Assembly: GCA_016214985.1 (NCBI GenBank) | Contig: JACRMM010000014.1 | Location: forward strand, 287,714 to 351,713 | Source of the DNA: Deltaproteobacteria bacterium | GTDB lineage: Bacteria; Desulfobacterota; Deferrisomatia; Deferrisomatales; JACRMM01 | DNA length: 64,000 bases | Reading direction: 5' to 3' | In this document: piece after piece, positions 1 through 8,699 of the stretch | Position numbering within the stretch: the stretch's first letter is position 1 | Layout of the letters: each line of letters starts with the position of its first letter | Made by a program: the position numbers and the translations under genes | Notes under the pieces: model-generated | The model's database searches: none | Told to the model about the DNA's origin: nothing | What the model saw: only the letters and a program-made list of their open reading frames with translations

Positions 1-96
1 GCTCCCAAGGCCCTCGTAGACCCCTTGGGGCGGGGCTCGAAACCCCATCGTGAGCGCAGCGAGCAGCAGCAAGGGGACGAGCGTCTTCAGGGTCAC
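1..96 (-). CDS. Partial exported protein (N-terminus only)
   Basis: The first 32 codons of a minus-strand gene run off the left edge of the window. It starts at GTG (94-96), with a strong GGAGGAGAT ribosome binding site just upstream. The peptide begins VTLKTLVPLLLLAALTMG, one basic residue followed by a leucine-rich core, so it looks like a signal peptide of an exported or membrane-anchored protein. Nothing can be said about function because the body of the gene is outside the window. It lies downstream of yjbQ on the same strand, about 90 nt away. Confidence 0.6.
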   Translation of the reverse strand, partial: MTLKTLVPLLLLAALTMGFRAPPQGVYEGLGS

Positions 97-184
97 GGGA
101 TCTCCTCCGGAGCACGCGTGAAGAGAGCGTCGAGGCGGCGCGTGCCTGCGAGCGGTTGGACGAGACGAAGGCCCCGCGGCCCGC

Positions 185-580
185 TCACCCGCGCGCCACG
201 ACGACGTGAACCGTGCGCTGCCGGGGCCCGTCGAACTCGGCCAGGAACAGGCCCTGCCAGGTACCGAGGACCAACCGGCCTCCGCTCACCGGGACCGTGA
301 CGCTCGAGCCCAGGAGGCTGGTCTTGATGTGGGCGTCCGAGTTGCCCTCGACGTGGCGGTAGGGCCCCCTGTGGGGCACCGCCCCGGCCAGGAAGGCGAG
401 CAGGTCTCGCGCCACGTCCGGGTCCGCACTCTCGTTGAGCGTCACGCCGGCGGTCGTGTGGGGCACGCAAACCACACACAGGCCCTCCGCCACGCCGGCG
501 TCGGACACGAGGCGGGCCACCTGCGGGGTCACGTCCACGAGGCACTCCCGCTCGGGCGTGCGAACCGGAAACGACGTCAT
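185..580 (-). CDS. yjbQ: YjbQ/UPF0047 family protein
   Basis: A 131-residue protein matching the usual length of the YjbQ (UPF0047) family, a compact trimeric beta-rich fold; a weak thiamine-phosphate synthase activity has been reported for E. coli YjbQ, but the physiological role is unclear. Visible signatures are CVPHTTAGVTLNESADPDV near residues 40-58, the paired-His segment HRGPYRHVEGNSDAHIK around 75-90, and the C-terminal LGTWQGLFLAEFDGPRQR. The ATG at 578-580 is preceded by GGAG at a suitable distance; the reading frame stays open further upstream, but that stretch looks non-coding. It is divergent from eno across a promoter-bearing gap of about 200 nt. Confidence 0.9.
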   Translation of the reverse strand: MTSFPVRTPERECLVDVTPQVARLVSDAGVAEGLCVVCVPHTTAGVTLNESADPDVARDLLAFLAGAVPHRGPYRHVEGNSDAHIKTSLLGSSVTVPVSGGRLVLGTWQGLFLAEFDGPRQRTVHVVVARG

Positions 581-667
581 GAGTTCCACTCCGGGTCTCG
601 CCAGAAGGCCAGGGGGAACCATAACACACCACCCGGTCACCAGAAAGGCCGATTTCCGGGCTTTTCC

Positions 668-2072
<1,405 letters not shown>

Positions 2073-2131
2073 GCGGAGCCGAGGGCCGGACACGAACGAA
2101 CGACAGCGACCCCTCACAGGAGATCCGGATC

Positions 2132-2551
2132 ATGGTCATGGAGAAGACGCTCGCGATCATCAAACCCGACGCCACCGCCCGCAACATCACGGGAAAGATC
2201 CTCTCCCGGATCGAAGAGGAGGGGTTCACGGTCAAGGCCATGAAGAGGGTGCGGCTCGCCAGGGCCGACGCCGAATGCTTCTACGCCGTCCACCGGGAGC
2301 GGCCCTTCTATGGGAGCCTCACCTCGTTCATGTCGAGCGGTCCGGTCGTCGTGCTCTGCCTCGAGCGGGAGGGCGCGATCGCGAAGTGGCGCGAGGTGAT
2401 GGGAGCGACAAACCCCGCGAACGCGGCCGAGGGCACGATTCGCAAGCTCTACGCCGTGGACCTCGAGCGCAACTCCGTCCACGGGTCTGACGCACCGGAG
2501 ACGGCGGCCGTCGAGGTAGCCTTCTTCTTCAGCGGCCTGGAGCTGGTCTGA
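2132..2551 (+). CDS. ndk: Nucleoside diphosphate kinase
   Basis: A 139-residue NDK that transfers the gamma-phosphate from ATP to NDPs through a phospho-histidine and balances NTP pools. It begins with the typical TLAIIKPDA strand, keeps the [10 protein letters not shown] segment and ends with the active-site block [13 protein letters not shown], whose His is the phosphorylated residue. I chose ATG 2132, which has AGGAGA nine bases upstream; an in-frame start at 2069 would add a non-conserved 21-residue leader overlapping the end of eno. A large palindrome follows the stop by 26 nt. Confidence 0.97.
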   Translation: MVMEKTLAIIKPDATARNITGKILSRIEEEGFTVKAMKRVRLARADAECFYAVHRERPFYGSLTSFMSSGPVVVLCLEREGAIAKWREVMGATNPANAAEGTIRKLYAVDLERNSVHGSDAPETAAVEVAFFFSGLELV

Positions 2552-2577
2552 CGACGTCGGCAGGTCGAGGTCCGAGA

Positions 2578-2609
2578 CGACGATCGGCCCGACCTCGGGC
2601 CGATCGTCG
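2578..2609. terminator. Perfect 32-nt palindrome after ndk
   Basis: Positions 2578-2592 are exactly complementary to 2595-2609 (15 bp arms, CC between them). It lies between the convergent ndk (+) and the exported-protein gene (-). There is no T-run after either arm, so it would be a U-tract-less terminator or an mRNA 3'-end stabiliser rather than a textbook Rho-independent terminator. Confidence 0.6.
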
Positions 2610-2773
2610 CATGGACTTCGTTACAGAACCACTACGGCAGCAGGGCGGCTTCGGGCAGGGCTGACTTCGGGCGGCGCGATGCGACAGTTGCGGCGCTGGA
2701 GGAGCTCGCACCGCAGTTCGAAGTCCTCGGGGCGTTCGCAGTGGTTGGACCGCTTCTCGGGCGCCGAGGTGGG

Positions 2774-3556
2774 TTACGGCTTCGGCGGCGCGGGTTTGTC
2801 CATACCCATCCCCATGCCAGGGGGCATGCCTCGAGGCATGCCGGCGGGCATGCCTCGAGGCGCGGTCATTCGGACCGGATCCTCGGCAATGGCCGACTTC
2901 GCGTCCGTCCCGTAACCCGTCAGCTCCATGATCGTGCTCTCGGTTTCGGAGCGAACCACTCCGAAGGGGCGCACCTCGGGGTTGAAGTCGGAGGTGGCGA
3001 GGACCTTCCCGTCCGAGCCGACGATCTTGCGCTCCGTCGTCTTCAACGTGCCCGCAGGGACCTTGACGTCGCGCTCCCCCACCTCCTCTACCCGTACCGT
3101 GTCCGCGCCACCGGCGGGCACGCCGCTTCGGCGCTCGAACATCATGGCGGCCATCTTTCGCCCCATGACCACGAAGTCCCGGGGCATCTCCTGGGCGGGC
3201 TGGTCGCCGCTCTTGATGATCTGGCGCTGGATGTTGTCGGGGTCGTTGGGGTTGCCCTTGACGAGCATCTTGATGACGACCCGGCTTCCGGCGTCTTCGT
3301 TGACGACCTCGTACCAATAGGAGTCCCCCTCCTGGCCGACGATGGCGGTACGCATCTTCGACTTCTTGCCGGAGTCCTTGTCGGTCAGGTCGTACTCGGA
3401 CCAGACTCCGGGCTGCGGGGTAAACGTTCCGAAGAACTTGGGTACGGTGCCCCCGCTTGTGCCGGGCATTTCGGCCCCGATGACCGCACCGACTGCAGGG
3501 AGCACGAAGGCCAGCGCCAGAGCCAGAATCCAGTGGAAGCGGTCGATTCGGCCCAT
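2774..3556 (-). CDS. Exported protein with Met/Gly/Pro-rich tail
   Basis: 260 residues, not recognised as a named family. The N-terminus (MGRIDRFHW, then a run of Ala/Leu/Val up to AVGA) is a clear signal peptide, so the product is probably periplasmic or outer-membrane associated. The mature part is beta-rich with repeated YWYEVV, RVVIKML and KTTERKIVGSDGK-type strands, reminiscent of small secreted beta-barrel or DUF4412-like proteins, but this is only an impression. The last 30 residues are low-complexity GMPxGMP repeats, encoded by near-identical 12-nt units at about 2812-2865. The start at 3554-3556 has AGGAGG upstream. The frame stays open for 50 codons beyond the TAA (see findings). 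It is divergent from rsmD. Confidence 0.75.
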   Translation of the reverse strand: MGRIDRFHWILALALAFVLPAVGAVIGAEMPGTSGGTVPKFFGTFTPQPGVWSEYDLTDKDSGKKSKMRTAIVGQEGDSYWYEVVNEDAGSRVVIKMLVKGNPNDPDNIQRQIIKSGDQPAQEMPRDFVVMGRKMAAMMFERRSGVPAGGADTVRVEEVGERDVKVPAGTLKTTERKIVGSDGKVLATSDFNPEVRPFGVVRSETESTIMELTGYGTDAKSAIAEDPVRMTAPRGMPAGMPRGMPPGMGMGMDKPAPPKP

Positions 3557-3689
3557 GGGAGTCCTCCTGAGTGGGGGTGGCTGAGGATGGGGCGCACTGT
3601 ACCAGTCGGCCGCCGGTGCGCAAGCACGGCCCTCCCCCCGGTTGCGATGATCGGCACGACACGTTGGGACCACACGAAGGGAGTCGCCG

Positions 3690-4250
3690 ATGGGGCAGGT
3701 GCGCATCACGTCCGGGACCTTGCGTGGCCGGGCCGTGGAGACCCCTGAGGGGGATGCGACCCGGCCGCTGCTCTCGCGCGTGCGCAAGAGCCTGGCCGAT
3801 CTTCTCCGCCCGCGTCTGGCCGGGGCGCGGATCCTCGACCTCTTCGGCGGCTCCGGCGCGGTCGCCTTCGAGTTGTTGTCCAACGGCGCCCGGGAGGCGG
3901 TCGTGGTGGAACTCGCCGCCGGGGCGGCGCGGCTGATCGAGCACAACGCTGTCCGGTTGGGGGTCCCGATCACCGTGGTGGTCGGCGACGCACGCGTGCA
4001 CGTGCCGTCCCTGGTTGACCGCGGGGAGCGCTTCGATGTCGTGGTCATCGCGCCACCCTATGGGTGCGGACTGCAGCAAGAAGTGCTCGAGGCGGTCGAG
4101 GTTCACGACGTGGTCGCGCCCGGGGGCGTGGCCGTTGTCCAACGCGATCGCTGCGAGCCGCCGGCGGAGCCGAGGGGCAGCCTTCGGTGGTCGCGAAGCC
4201 GTGCGTATGGGCGGACGGTGTTCGACTTCTACGAGACGTCTGGGCCGTGA
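3690..4250 (+). CDS. rsmD: RsmD-like 16S rRNA (guanine-N2) methyltransferase
   Basis: 186 residues, the size of RsmD, which methylates G966 of 16S rRNA during 30S assembly using SAM. The N-terminus MGQVRITSGTLRGR and the following T-RPLLSRVRKSLADLL match the RsmD start; the SAM motif I is ILDLFGGSGAVAFELLSNGA (about 49-68). The family catalytic tetrapeptide (D/N)PPY appears here as APPY (VVVIAPPYGCG, about residue 118), losing the acidic or amide residue that positions the base amine. So either activity or specificity is altered, or the enzyme is decaying. The stop overlaps the GTG of the next gene (GTGA), giving translational coupling to the amidohydrolase. Confidence 0.85.
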   Translation: MGQVRITSGTLRGRAVETPEGDATRPLLSRVRKSLADLLRPRLAGARILDLFGGSGAVAFELLSNGAREAVVVELAAGAARLIEHNAVRLGVPITVVVGDARVHVPSLVDRGERFDVVVIAPPYGCGLQQEVLEAVEVHDVVAPGGVAVVQRDRCEPPAEPRGSLRWSRSRAYGRTVFDFYETSGP

Positions 4251-5464
4251 GGGACCTCCTCGTTCACGCCGAGGGAATCCGCAGCGGGGAGACGGCGAAG
4301 GCGCGGAGCGGCTGCTGGGTCCTCGTGCTTGACGGCCGGGTCGTCCACTGCGCTTCCCGCCCGCCCGACGCCGTTCCCGAGGGAACGCCGCGAGGGGAGG
4401 GAGGATGGTTGGTGGAGCCGCTGGCCGACGCCCACGTTCACCTGTGCCTCTCGGGGAGCTTCTCCCCTCGGGAGCGCCGCCTTACGGCGTTGCTCTCGAG
4501 GGAGGAAGCGCTCGCTCGCATCCTGGAGCTGTTGGAGGCGTACCGGAGGCGCGGCGTGGCGGTGGTGCGCGACGGCGGAGATCCCCACGGGCTTGTCGCC
4601 GAAGCGGCCGGGATTGCGCTGCGATGCCCCGAACGGTTCGCCGCCGTGCTGCCGGCGGGGGAGCCGCTGTTCCGGCGGGGATGCTACGGATCCTTTCTGG
4701 GCACGGGGGTGGAGGGAGTCGAGGAGGGTCTCGAGCGGCTCCGGAGAGCCCGAGAGACCGGAGCCCGCCACATCAAGATCCTCGCGACCGGCCTCAACAG
4801 CGTGGACGAGGCCGGAGTCGTCGGGCCGGCGTCCTTCGCCCCGGAGGAGCTCCGCGTGCTCCTGGCGGAGGCGCGCCGCCTGGGATTGCCGTCCATGATT
4901 CACGCCAACGGGCCGTTGGACGGCCTGGGAGGCGCGCCGGGCCCGGACGCCACCCTGGAGCACGGTTTCGGCCTCGACGGCGCAGACCCGCAGCGGCTCG
5001 CGGCCTCCGGCACCCCCTGGACGCCGACCGCGGCCGCCTGGGCCGCCCTGATCGACCACCCGGAGTTCACTCCCGCGCAGCGCGACGTGGTCCGGCGCAC
5101 GGACGAGCGGCACGGGGCCGACGTGCGGCGGGGGCGCGCGGCGGGAGTCCGGATCCTCGTGGGCAGCGACGCGGGTACGCCGGGGGTTGGGCACGGCCTC
5201 GGGCTGAAGGCAGAGCTCGGGCGGTTGATGCGCTACGGCCTCTCGGGCGAGCAGGCCCTCGCCGCGGCTCGCCGCAGCTGCGCCCTCTGCGAACGGGAGC
5301 TTGGGCGCCCCCTGGGCGGGCTGGCGGTCGGCGGCGAGGCCGGTTTCGTTCACGTGCGCGAAGACCCTGCCCAAGACCTCGAGGCCTTGGACGAGCCCCT
5401 GGGGGTCTGGCTCGGAGGCCGGTGGACCCCCGTCGCCTCCGAAGGCTACGGAGCGGGGCCGTGA
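4247..5464 (+). CDS. Amidohydrolase (imidazolonepropionase-like)
   Basis: 405 residues with the amidohydrolase TIM-barrel arrangement: the N-terminal beta-strand domain, PLADAHVHLCLSG with metal-binding His63/His65, HIKILATG on a mid-barrel strand (possible carboxylated Lys), SMIHANG and LEHGFG supplying further histidines, and VGSDAGTPGVGHG with the C-terminal aspartate. These are the residues of a metal-dependent hydrolase acting on cyclic amides or similar bonds; the substrate cannot be told. I chose GTG 4247 because it overlaps the rsmD stop and is followed directly by recognisable sequence. The gene is wedged between two rRNA methyltransferase genes, with 4-nt overlaps on both sides. Confidence 0.85.
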   Translation: MRDLLVHAEGIRSGETAKARSGCWVLVLDGRVVHCASRPPDAVPEGTPRGEGGWLVEPLADAHVHLCLSGSFSPRERRLTALLSREEALARILELLEAYRRRGVAVVRDGGDPHGLVAEAAGIALRCPERFAAVLPAGEPLFRRGCYGSFLGTGVEGVEEGLERLRRARETGARHIKILATGLNSVDEAGVVGPASFAPEELRVLLAEARRLGLPSMIHANGPLDGLGGAPGPDATLEHGFGLDGADPQRLAASGTPWTPTAAAWAALIDHPEFTPAQRDVVRRTDERHGADVRRGRAAGVRILVGSDAGTPGVGHGLGLKAELGRLMRYGLSGEQALAAARRSCALCERELGRPLGGLAVGGEAGFVHVREDPAQDLEALDEPLGVWLGGRWTPVASEGYGAGP

Positions 5465-6846
5465 CCGCGCCCGACTGGGCGTGGTGGGGGGAAGGGCCGG
5501 GCCCCGTGCCTCTAGCCCACGCCGTGCGGGTGATTCAACAGGGCGCGCGGTTCGAGGAGGCGGTACTCGCCGGCGACCGGACCGGACCGCCCCTGGATCG
5601 GGCTCTCCAGGCCTACCAGCGGGAGCACCGGGCCATGGGCCGAAACGACCGACTCCTCCTCGGAGCTGCGGTCTTCGGCCTCGCCCGAAATCGCGACGCG
5701 ATCCGACGTGCGCTGCCCGGCGCCGAACCCGGGCGGGGATCTCACCTCCTCCTCGCTCTCCTCGACGGGCTCGCGGTCGAGCCCGAGAGGGTTCCCGGGC
5801 TGCCCGGGGGCCCCGAGCCCTGGCGCAGGGCCGCCCAGGCGCTCGCCGACGTTCGGGCCGAGGGGGTCCGCGTGGCGCAGCGCACGCGGAGCACTCCCTT
5901 GAACGCGCTTTCCGCGTCGGCCCGCTCAAACCTGGCGGCCCTCTTCTCGGTCCCAGACTGGTGGTTCGAGAACGGCCCCTGGGACACCGTCGGCCAGGCC
6001 ACGGAGGAGTTGGCACGGCTCAAGCGCCCCCAACAACTGTGCTTGCGAGCCCAGGCCCACCGAGGCAACCGTGAATCCGCGGTCGCGGCTCTCTCGGCGC
6101 TCGGCATCCCGGTCCGGAGCACGCTCCGAAGTCCCTGGGGCGTCCTCGTCGAGGGACGCCACAACGTGCTCGGAACGGACGTCGTCCGCCGTGGAGTGGT
6201 CGAGGTCCAAGACGAAGGGAGCCAACTGGTCGCGTGCCTGTGTGATCCTCGGCCGAACGAGAGGATCTTGGACCTGTGCGCCGGTGGCGGTGGGAAGACG
6301 CTCGCGCTCGCGTCGATGATGGGGGGGAGGGGACTCGTGATCGCCCACGATGCGGCCACCGCTCGCCTCGCCGACACGCGTCTGCGGGCACGGCGCGCCG
6401 GACTCGGGAACGTCCGGGTCGTCGCAGGGGCGGACGAGGTGGAACGGCTCGGCCCCTACGATCTGGTCCTGGTGGATGCGCCGTGTTCCTCGTCAGGCAC
6501 CCTGCGCCGAAACCCCGACGTGGCGTGGCGGTGGCCGCGGGACTCGGTGGTGCAGTTGACGGACACGCAGGCCCGTATCCTCGATCATGCCGCCGGTCTC
6601 GTGGCACCGGGAAAGACGCTGGTCTACGTCACCTGCAGCCTCCTGCCGGCCGAGAACGGCCGCCAGATCGAGGCGTTTCTCGGGCGTCACCCGGAGTTCG
6701 ATTTCTTTCCCCTCGGGGACCGCCGCAGCCACGGACCGCTGCTGGATGTTTCGGGCGCCGACCGGGGGGCGTTTCGCTTGCCCGCCGATCTCGCGAGGTA
6801 CTCCGGTGACGCCTTCTTCCTTGCGCGACTGCGTCGGAGGCGGTGA
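5461..6846 (+). CDS. rsmB: RsmB/NOP2/Sun-type RNA (cytosine-5) methyltransferase
   Basis: 461 residues; transfers methyl from SAM to C5 of a cytosine in rRNA (RsmB-type, C967 of 16S) or tRNA. The first 170 residues are a poorly conserved, NusB-like helical region, followed by a PUA-like strand region and the catalytic domain. Motif I is ILDLCAGGGGKTLALASMM, motif IV is LVDAPCSSSGTLRRNPD with the Pro-Cys pair, and motif VI is VYVTCSLLPAENG with the second cysteine; both catalytic cysteines are present. The GTG at 5461 overlaps the preceding TGA. It might instead be a related RsmF-type enzyme, but the domain order favours RsmB. Confidence 0.88.
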   Translation: MTAPDWAWWGEGPGPVPLAHAVRVIQQGARFEEAVLAGDRTGPPLDRALQAYQREHRAMGRNDRLLLGAAVFGLARNRDAIRRALPGAEPGRGSHLLLALLDGLAVEPERVPGLPGGPEPWRRAAQALADVRAEGVRVAQRTRSTPLNALSASARSNLAALFSVPDWWFENGPWDTVGQATEELARLKRPQQLCLRAQAHRGNRESAVAALSALGIPVRSTLRSPWGVLVEGRHNVLGTDVVRRGVVEVQDEGSQLVACLCDPRPNERILDLCAGGGGKTLALASMMGGRGLVIAHDAATARLADTRLRARRAGLGNVRVVAGADEVERLGPYDLVLVDAPCSSSGTLRRNPDVAWRWPRDSVVQLTDTQARILDHAAGLVAPGKTLVYVTCSLLPAENGRQIEAFLGRHPEFDFFPLGDRRSHGPLLDVSGADRGAFRLPADLARYSGDAFFLARLRRRR

Positions 6847-6895
6847 CCTTTCCGAGTCCGGTGCTATCTTGGGAGGAGCGGACGAGGAGGTTGTC

Positions 6896-7915
6896 ATGGC
6901 GCACGCGGAAGCGCACGACCACCATCACCACCATGCGCACGGCTCCGGCGTCGCCCACGGGGAGAACGGCTCCCGGCGCAGTCTGATCATCTCTCTGGCC
7001 GTGACGGTCGGTTTCATGGCCGTGGAGGCTGTGGGCGGCTGGCTCACGAACTCCCTCGCGCTGCTCTCGGATGCAGGGCACATGCTCACCGACGCGGGCG
7101 CACTGGGGCTCAGCTGGTTCGCTCTGCGCGTGGGAGAGATGCCGCCGTCCACGACCAAGACGTTCGGCTACCGACGGTTCGAGATCGTGGCGGCACTTCT
7201 CAACGGACTGGCCCTGTGGGCGATTGTGGGCCTCATTGTCCGAGAGGCGGTCGGTCGCATCGCGTCGCCCCCCGAGGTGCAAGGGGCCGGCATGCTTGTC
7301 ATCGCCAGCCTGGGCCTGGGCGTGAACCTGGTTTCCATCTGGGTCCTTCACGCGCACAAAGACGAGAGCCTCAACGTGCGCGGTGCCTTTCTCCACGTGG
7401 TTGCCGACTCCCTGGGCTCCGTCGGGGCCCTCGTGGCCGGTGTCGTGATCCTGACTACGGGGTGGAGACTCGCGGACCCGTTGACGAGTCTGGCGATTTG
7501 TGGACTCATCCTGTGGAGCTCCTGGGGAGTCGTGCGCGACTCGGTCCACGTGCTCCTCGAGGGTGTGCCATCTCACCTGGACTACCGTGCCGTGGAGCAG
7601 GCGCTCCTGGATCATGACGGGGTCTGTTGCCTCTACGATCTTCACATCTGGGCCATCGCCGGCCGCCAAGAGGCGCTCTCCGTGCACGTGGTGGTTCCTG
7701 ATGGATACCCGCACCAACGGGAGTTGCTGCGCGACCTGGTGACGGTGCTGCGGGAGCGCTTCCAGATCGAGCACGCCACGCTGCAAATCGAGGAGTCCCA
7801 CGAGTTTCAGGAGGAGTTCTTGGAGGGCACCCGCGCGGTCTGTCGATTGCCCGGAGAGGCTGCGCCGGCGTGCCGGATTCCTCGAGGAACCGGGACGCCG
7901 GTCAAGTTAACATAA
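6896..7915 (+). CDS. Cation diffusion facilitator metal exporter
   Basis: 339-residue inner-membrane antiporter that exports Zn(II), and possibly Co, Cd or Fe, in exchange for protons. It opens with a histidine-rich cytosolic segment (HAEAHDHHHHHAHG), typical of CzcD/ZitB-like members, followed by six predicted membrane helices. The metal-site signatures are SDAGHMLTDAG in TM2 and HVVADSLGS in TM5, both with the HxxxD spacing; the soluble C-terminal domain (about 210 onward) ends in a hydrophilic tail. The ATG at 6896 is preceded by GAGGAGG. It starts 49 nt after rsmB and may have its own weak promoter. The exact metal cannot be assigned. Confidence 0.93.
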   Translation: MAHAEAHDHHHHHAHGSGVAHGENGSRRSLIISLAVTVGFMAVEAVGGWLTNSLALLSDAGHMLTDAGALGLSWFALRVGEMPPSTTKTFGYRRFEIVAALLNGLALWAIVGLIVREAVGRIASPPEVQGAGMLVIASLGLGVNLVSIWVLHAHKDESLNVRGAFLHVVADSLGSVGALVAGVVILTTGWRLADPLTSLAICGLILWSSWGVVRDSVHVLLEGVPSHLDYRAVEQALLDHDGVCCLYDLHIWAIAGRQEALSVHVVVPDGYPHQRELLRDLVTVLRERFQIEHATLQIEESHEFQEEFLEGTRAVCRLPGEAAPACRIPRGTGTPVKLT

Positions 7916-7954
7916 TATATCTTATCAGACCTTATACCGTTGCGCGGTGCGCGC

Positions 7955-7982
7955 TTGCGGTCGGCAGGTGCCGTGCTATGGT
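7955..7982 (+). promoter_or_regulatory. Putative promoter for ferritin-like gene
   Basis: TTGCGG (7955-7960) and TATGGT (7977-7982) with a 16-nt spacer, 45 nt upstream of the start codon. Just before it is an unusually AT-rich patch (7910-7938), the only one in this neighbourhood. Confidence 0.35.
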
Positions 7983-8026
7983 GTCGCGGCTCCGTTTCCC
8001 TGGCCCCCCTGTTCAAGGAGGTAACG

Positions 8027-8509
8027 ATGGCGACCATCGCGATGCTCGAGGCGATCGACCGGGCGATTCAAGCGGAAGAAAAGGCCTGCGCGTTTTATTC
8101 GGACGCCTCATCTCGCACGAAGGATGCCGGCGGCGCGAGCATGTTCCGAGAATTGGCCGAGTTCGAAGCCCATCACCGCGAGCACCTCACGGCCCTGAAG
8201 AACTCACTGTCCGCCGACCGAGGATGGATTGTCTACGAGGGTCGCAACCTGACGAAGACCCCGGGGAGCGAAGCCAGCGGTCGACCCGCCGTGGGTGACC
8301 ACGCCGATGCCTTGGAGGCCCTCCGTCTGGCGATCGCTGCCGAAGAACGGGCCGTCGCGGAGTACACAGCACTGTCCGACGCCGCGGGGAACGATGTGGG
8401 ACGAGAGGCCTTCCGGCGCCTGGCCGACGAAGAGAGGATGCACCGAAAGCTGCTCGACGAGCAGTACCTCGCCCTTGCCAACCGCGGGGTCTGGTTCTGG
8501 AATGACTGA
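8027..8509 (+). CDS. Ferritin-like/rubrerythrin-type diiron protein
   Basis: 160 residues forming a predicted four-helix ferritin-like bundle. Iron ligands are visible as two repeats: E-E in AIQAEEKACAFYSDAS with EFEAHHREHL in the first half, and AIAAEERAVAEYTAL with LADEERMHRKLL in the second, the ExxH pattern of rubrerythrin domains. There is no C-terminal CxxC rubredoxin domain, so this is an erythrin-only form, expected to handle iron or peroxide in the cytoplasm. The start at 8027 has an excellent AAGGAGGTAACG site. Its location after a metal exporter and before HtrA suggests a stress role, by inference. Confidence 0.85.
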   Translation: MATIAMLEAIDRAIQAEEKACAFYSDASSRTKDAGGASMFRELAEFEAHHREHLTALKNSLSADRGWIVYEGRNLTKTPGSEASGRPAVGDHADALEALRLAIAAEERAVAEYTALSDAAGNDVGREAFRRLADEERMHRKLLDEQYLALANRGVWFWND

Positions 8510-8699
8510 CAACCGTGGAGGGAGCGCACGCGAGGGTTCCCCGCCGAGGAGGACAACGGCACTGCGAAAGACATCGGCTGCATGGATTCTTCGTGCCTAA
8601 GGGGTTTCTAACGGGCCTCTCATCACGATTTCATGGCCGCTTTCTATAGTGCTCGGGTCCTTCGGTCCGTGGACAGCGCTCCCAACAACGGAGGTTCTC

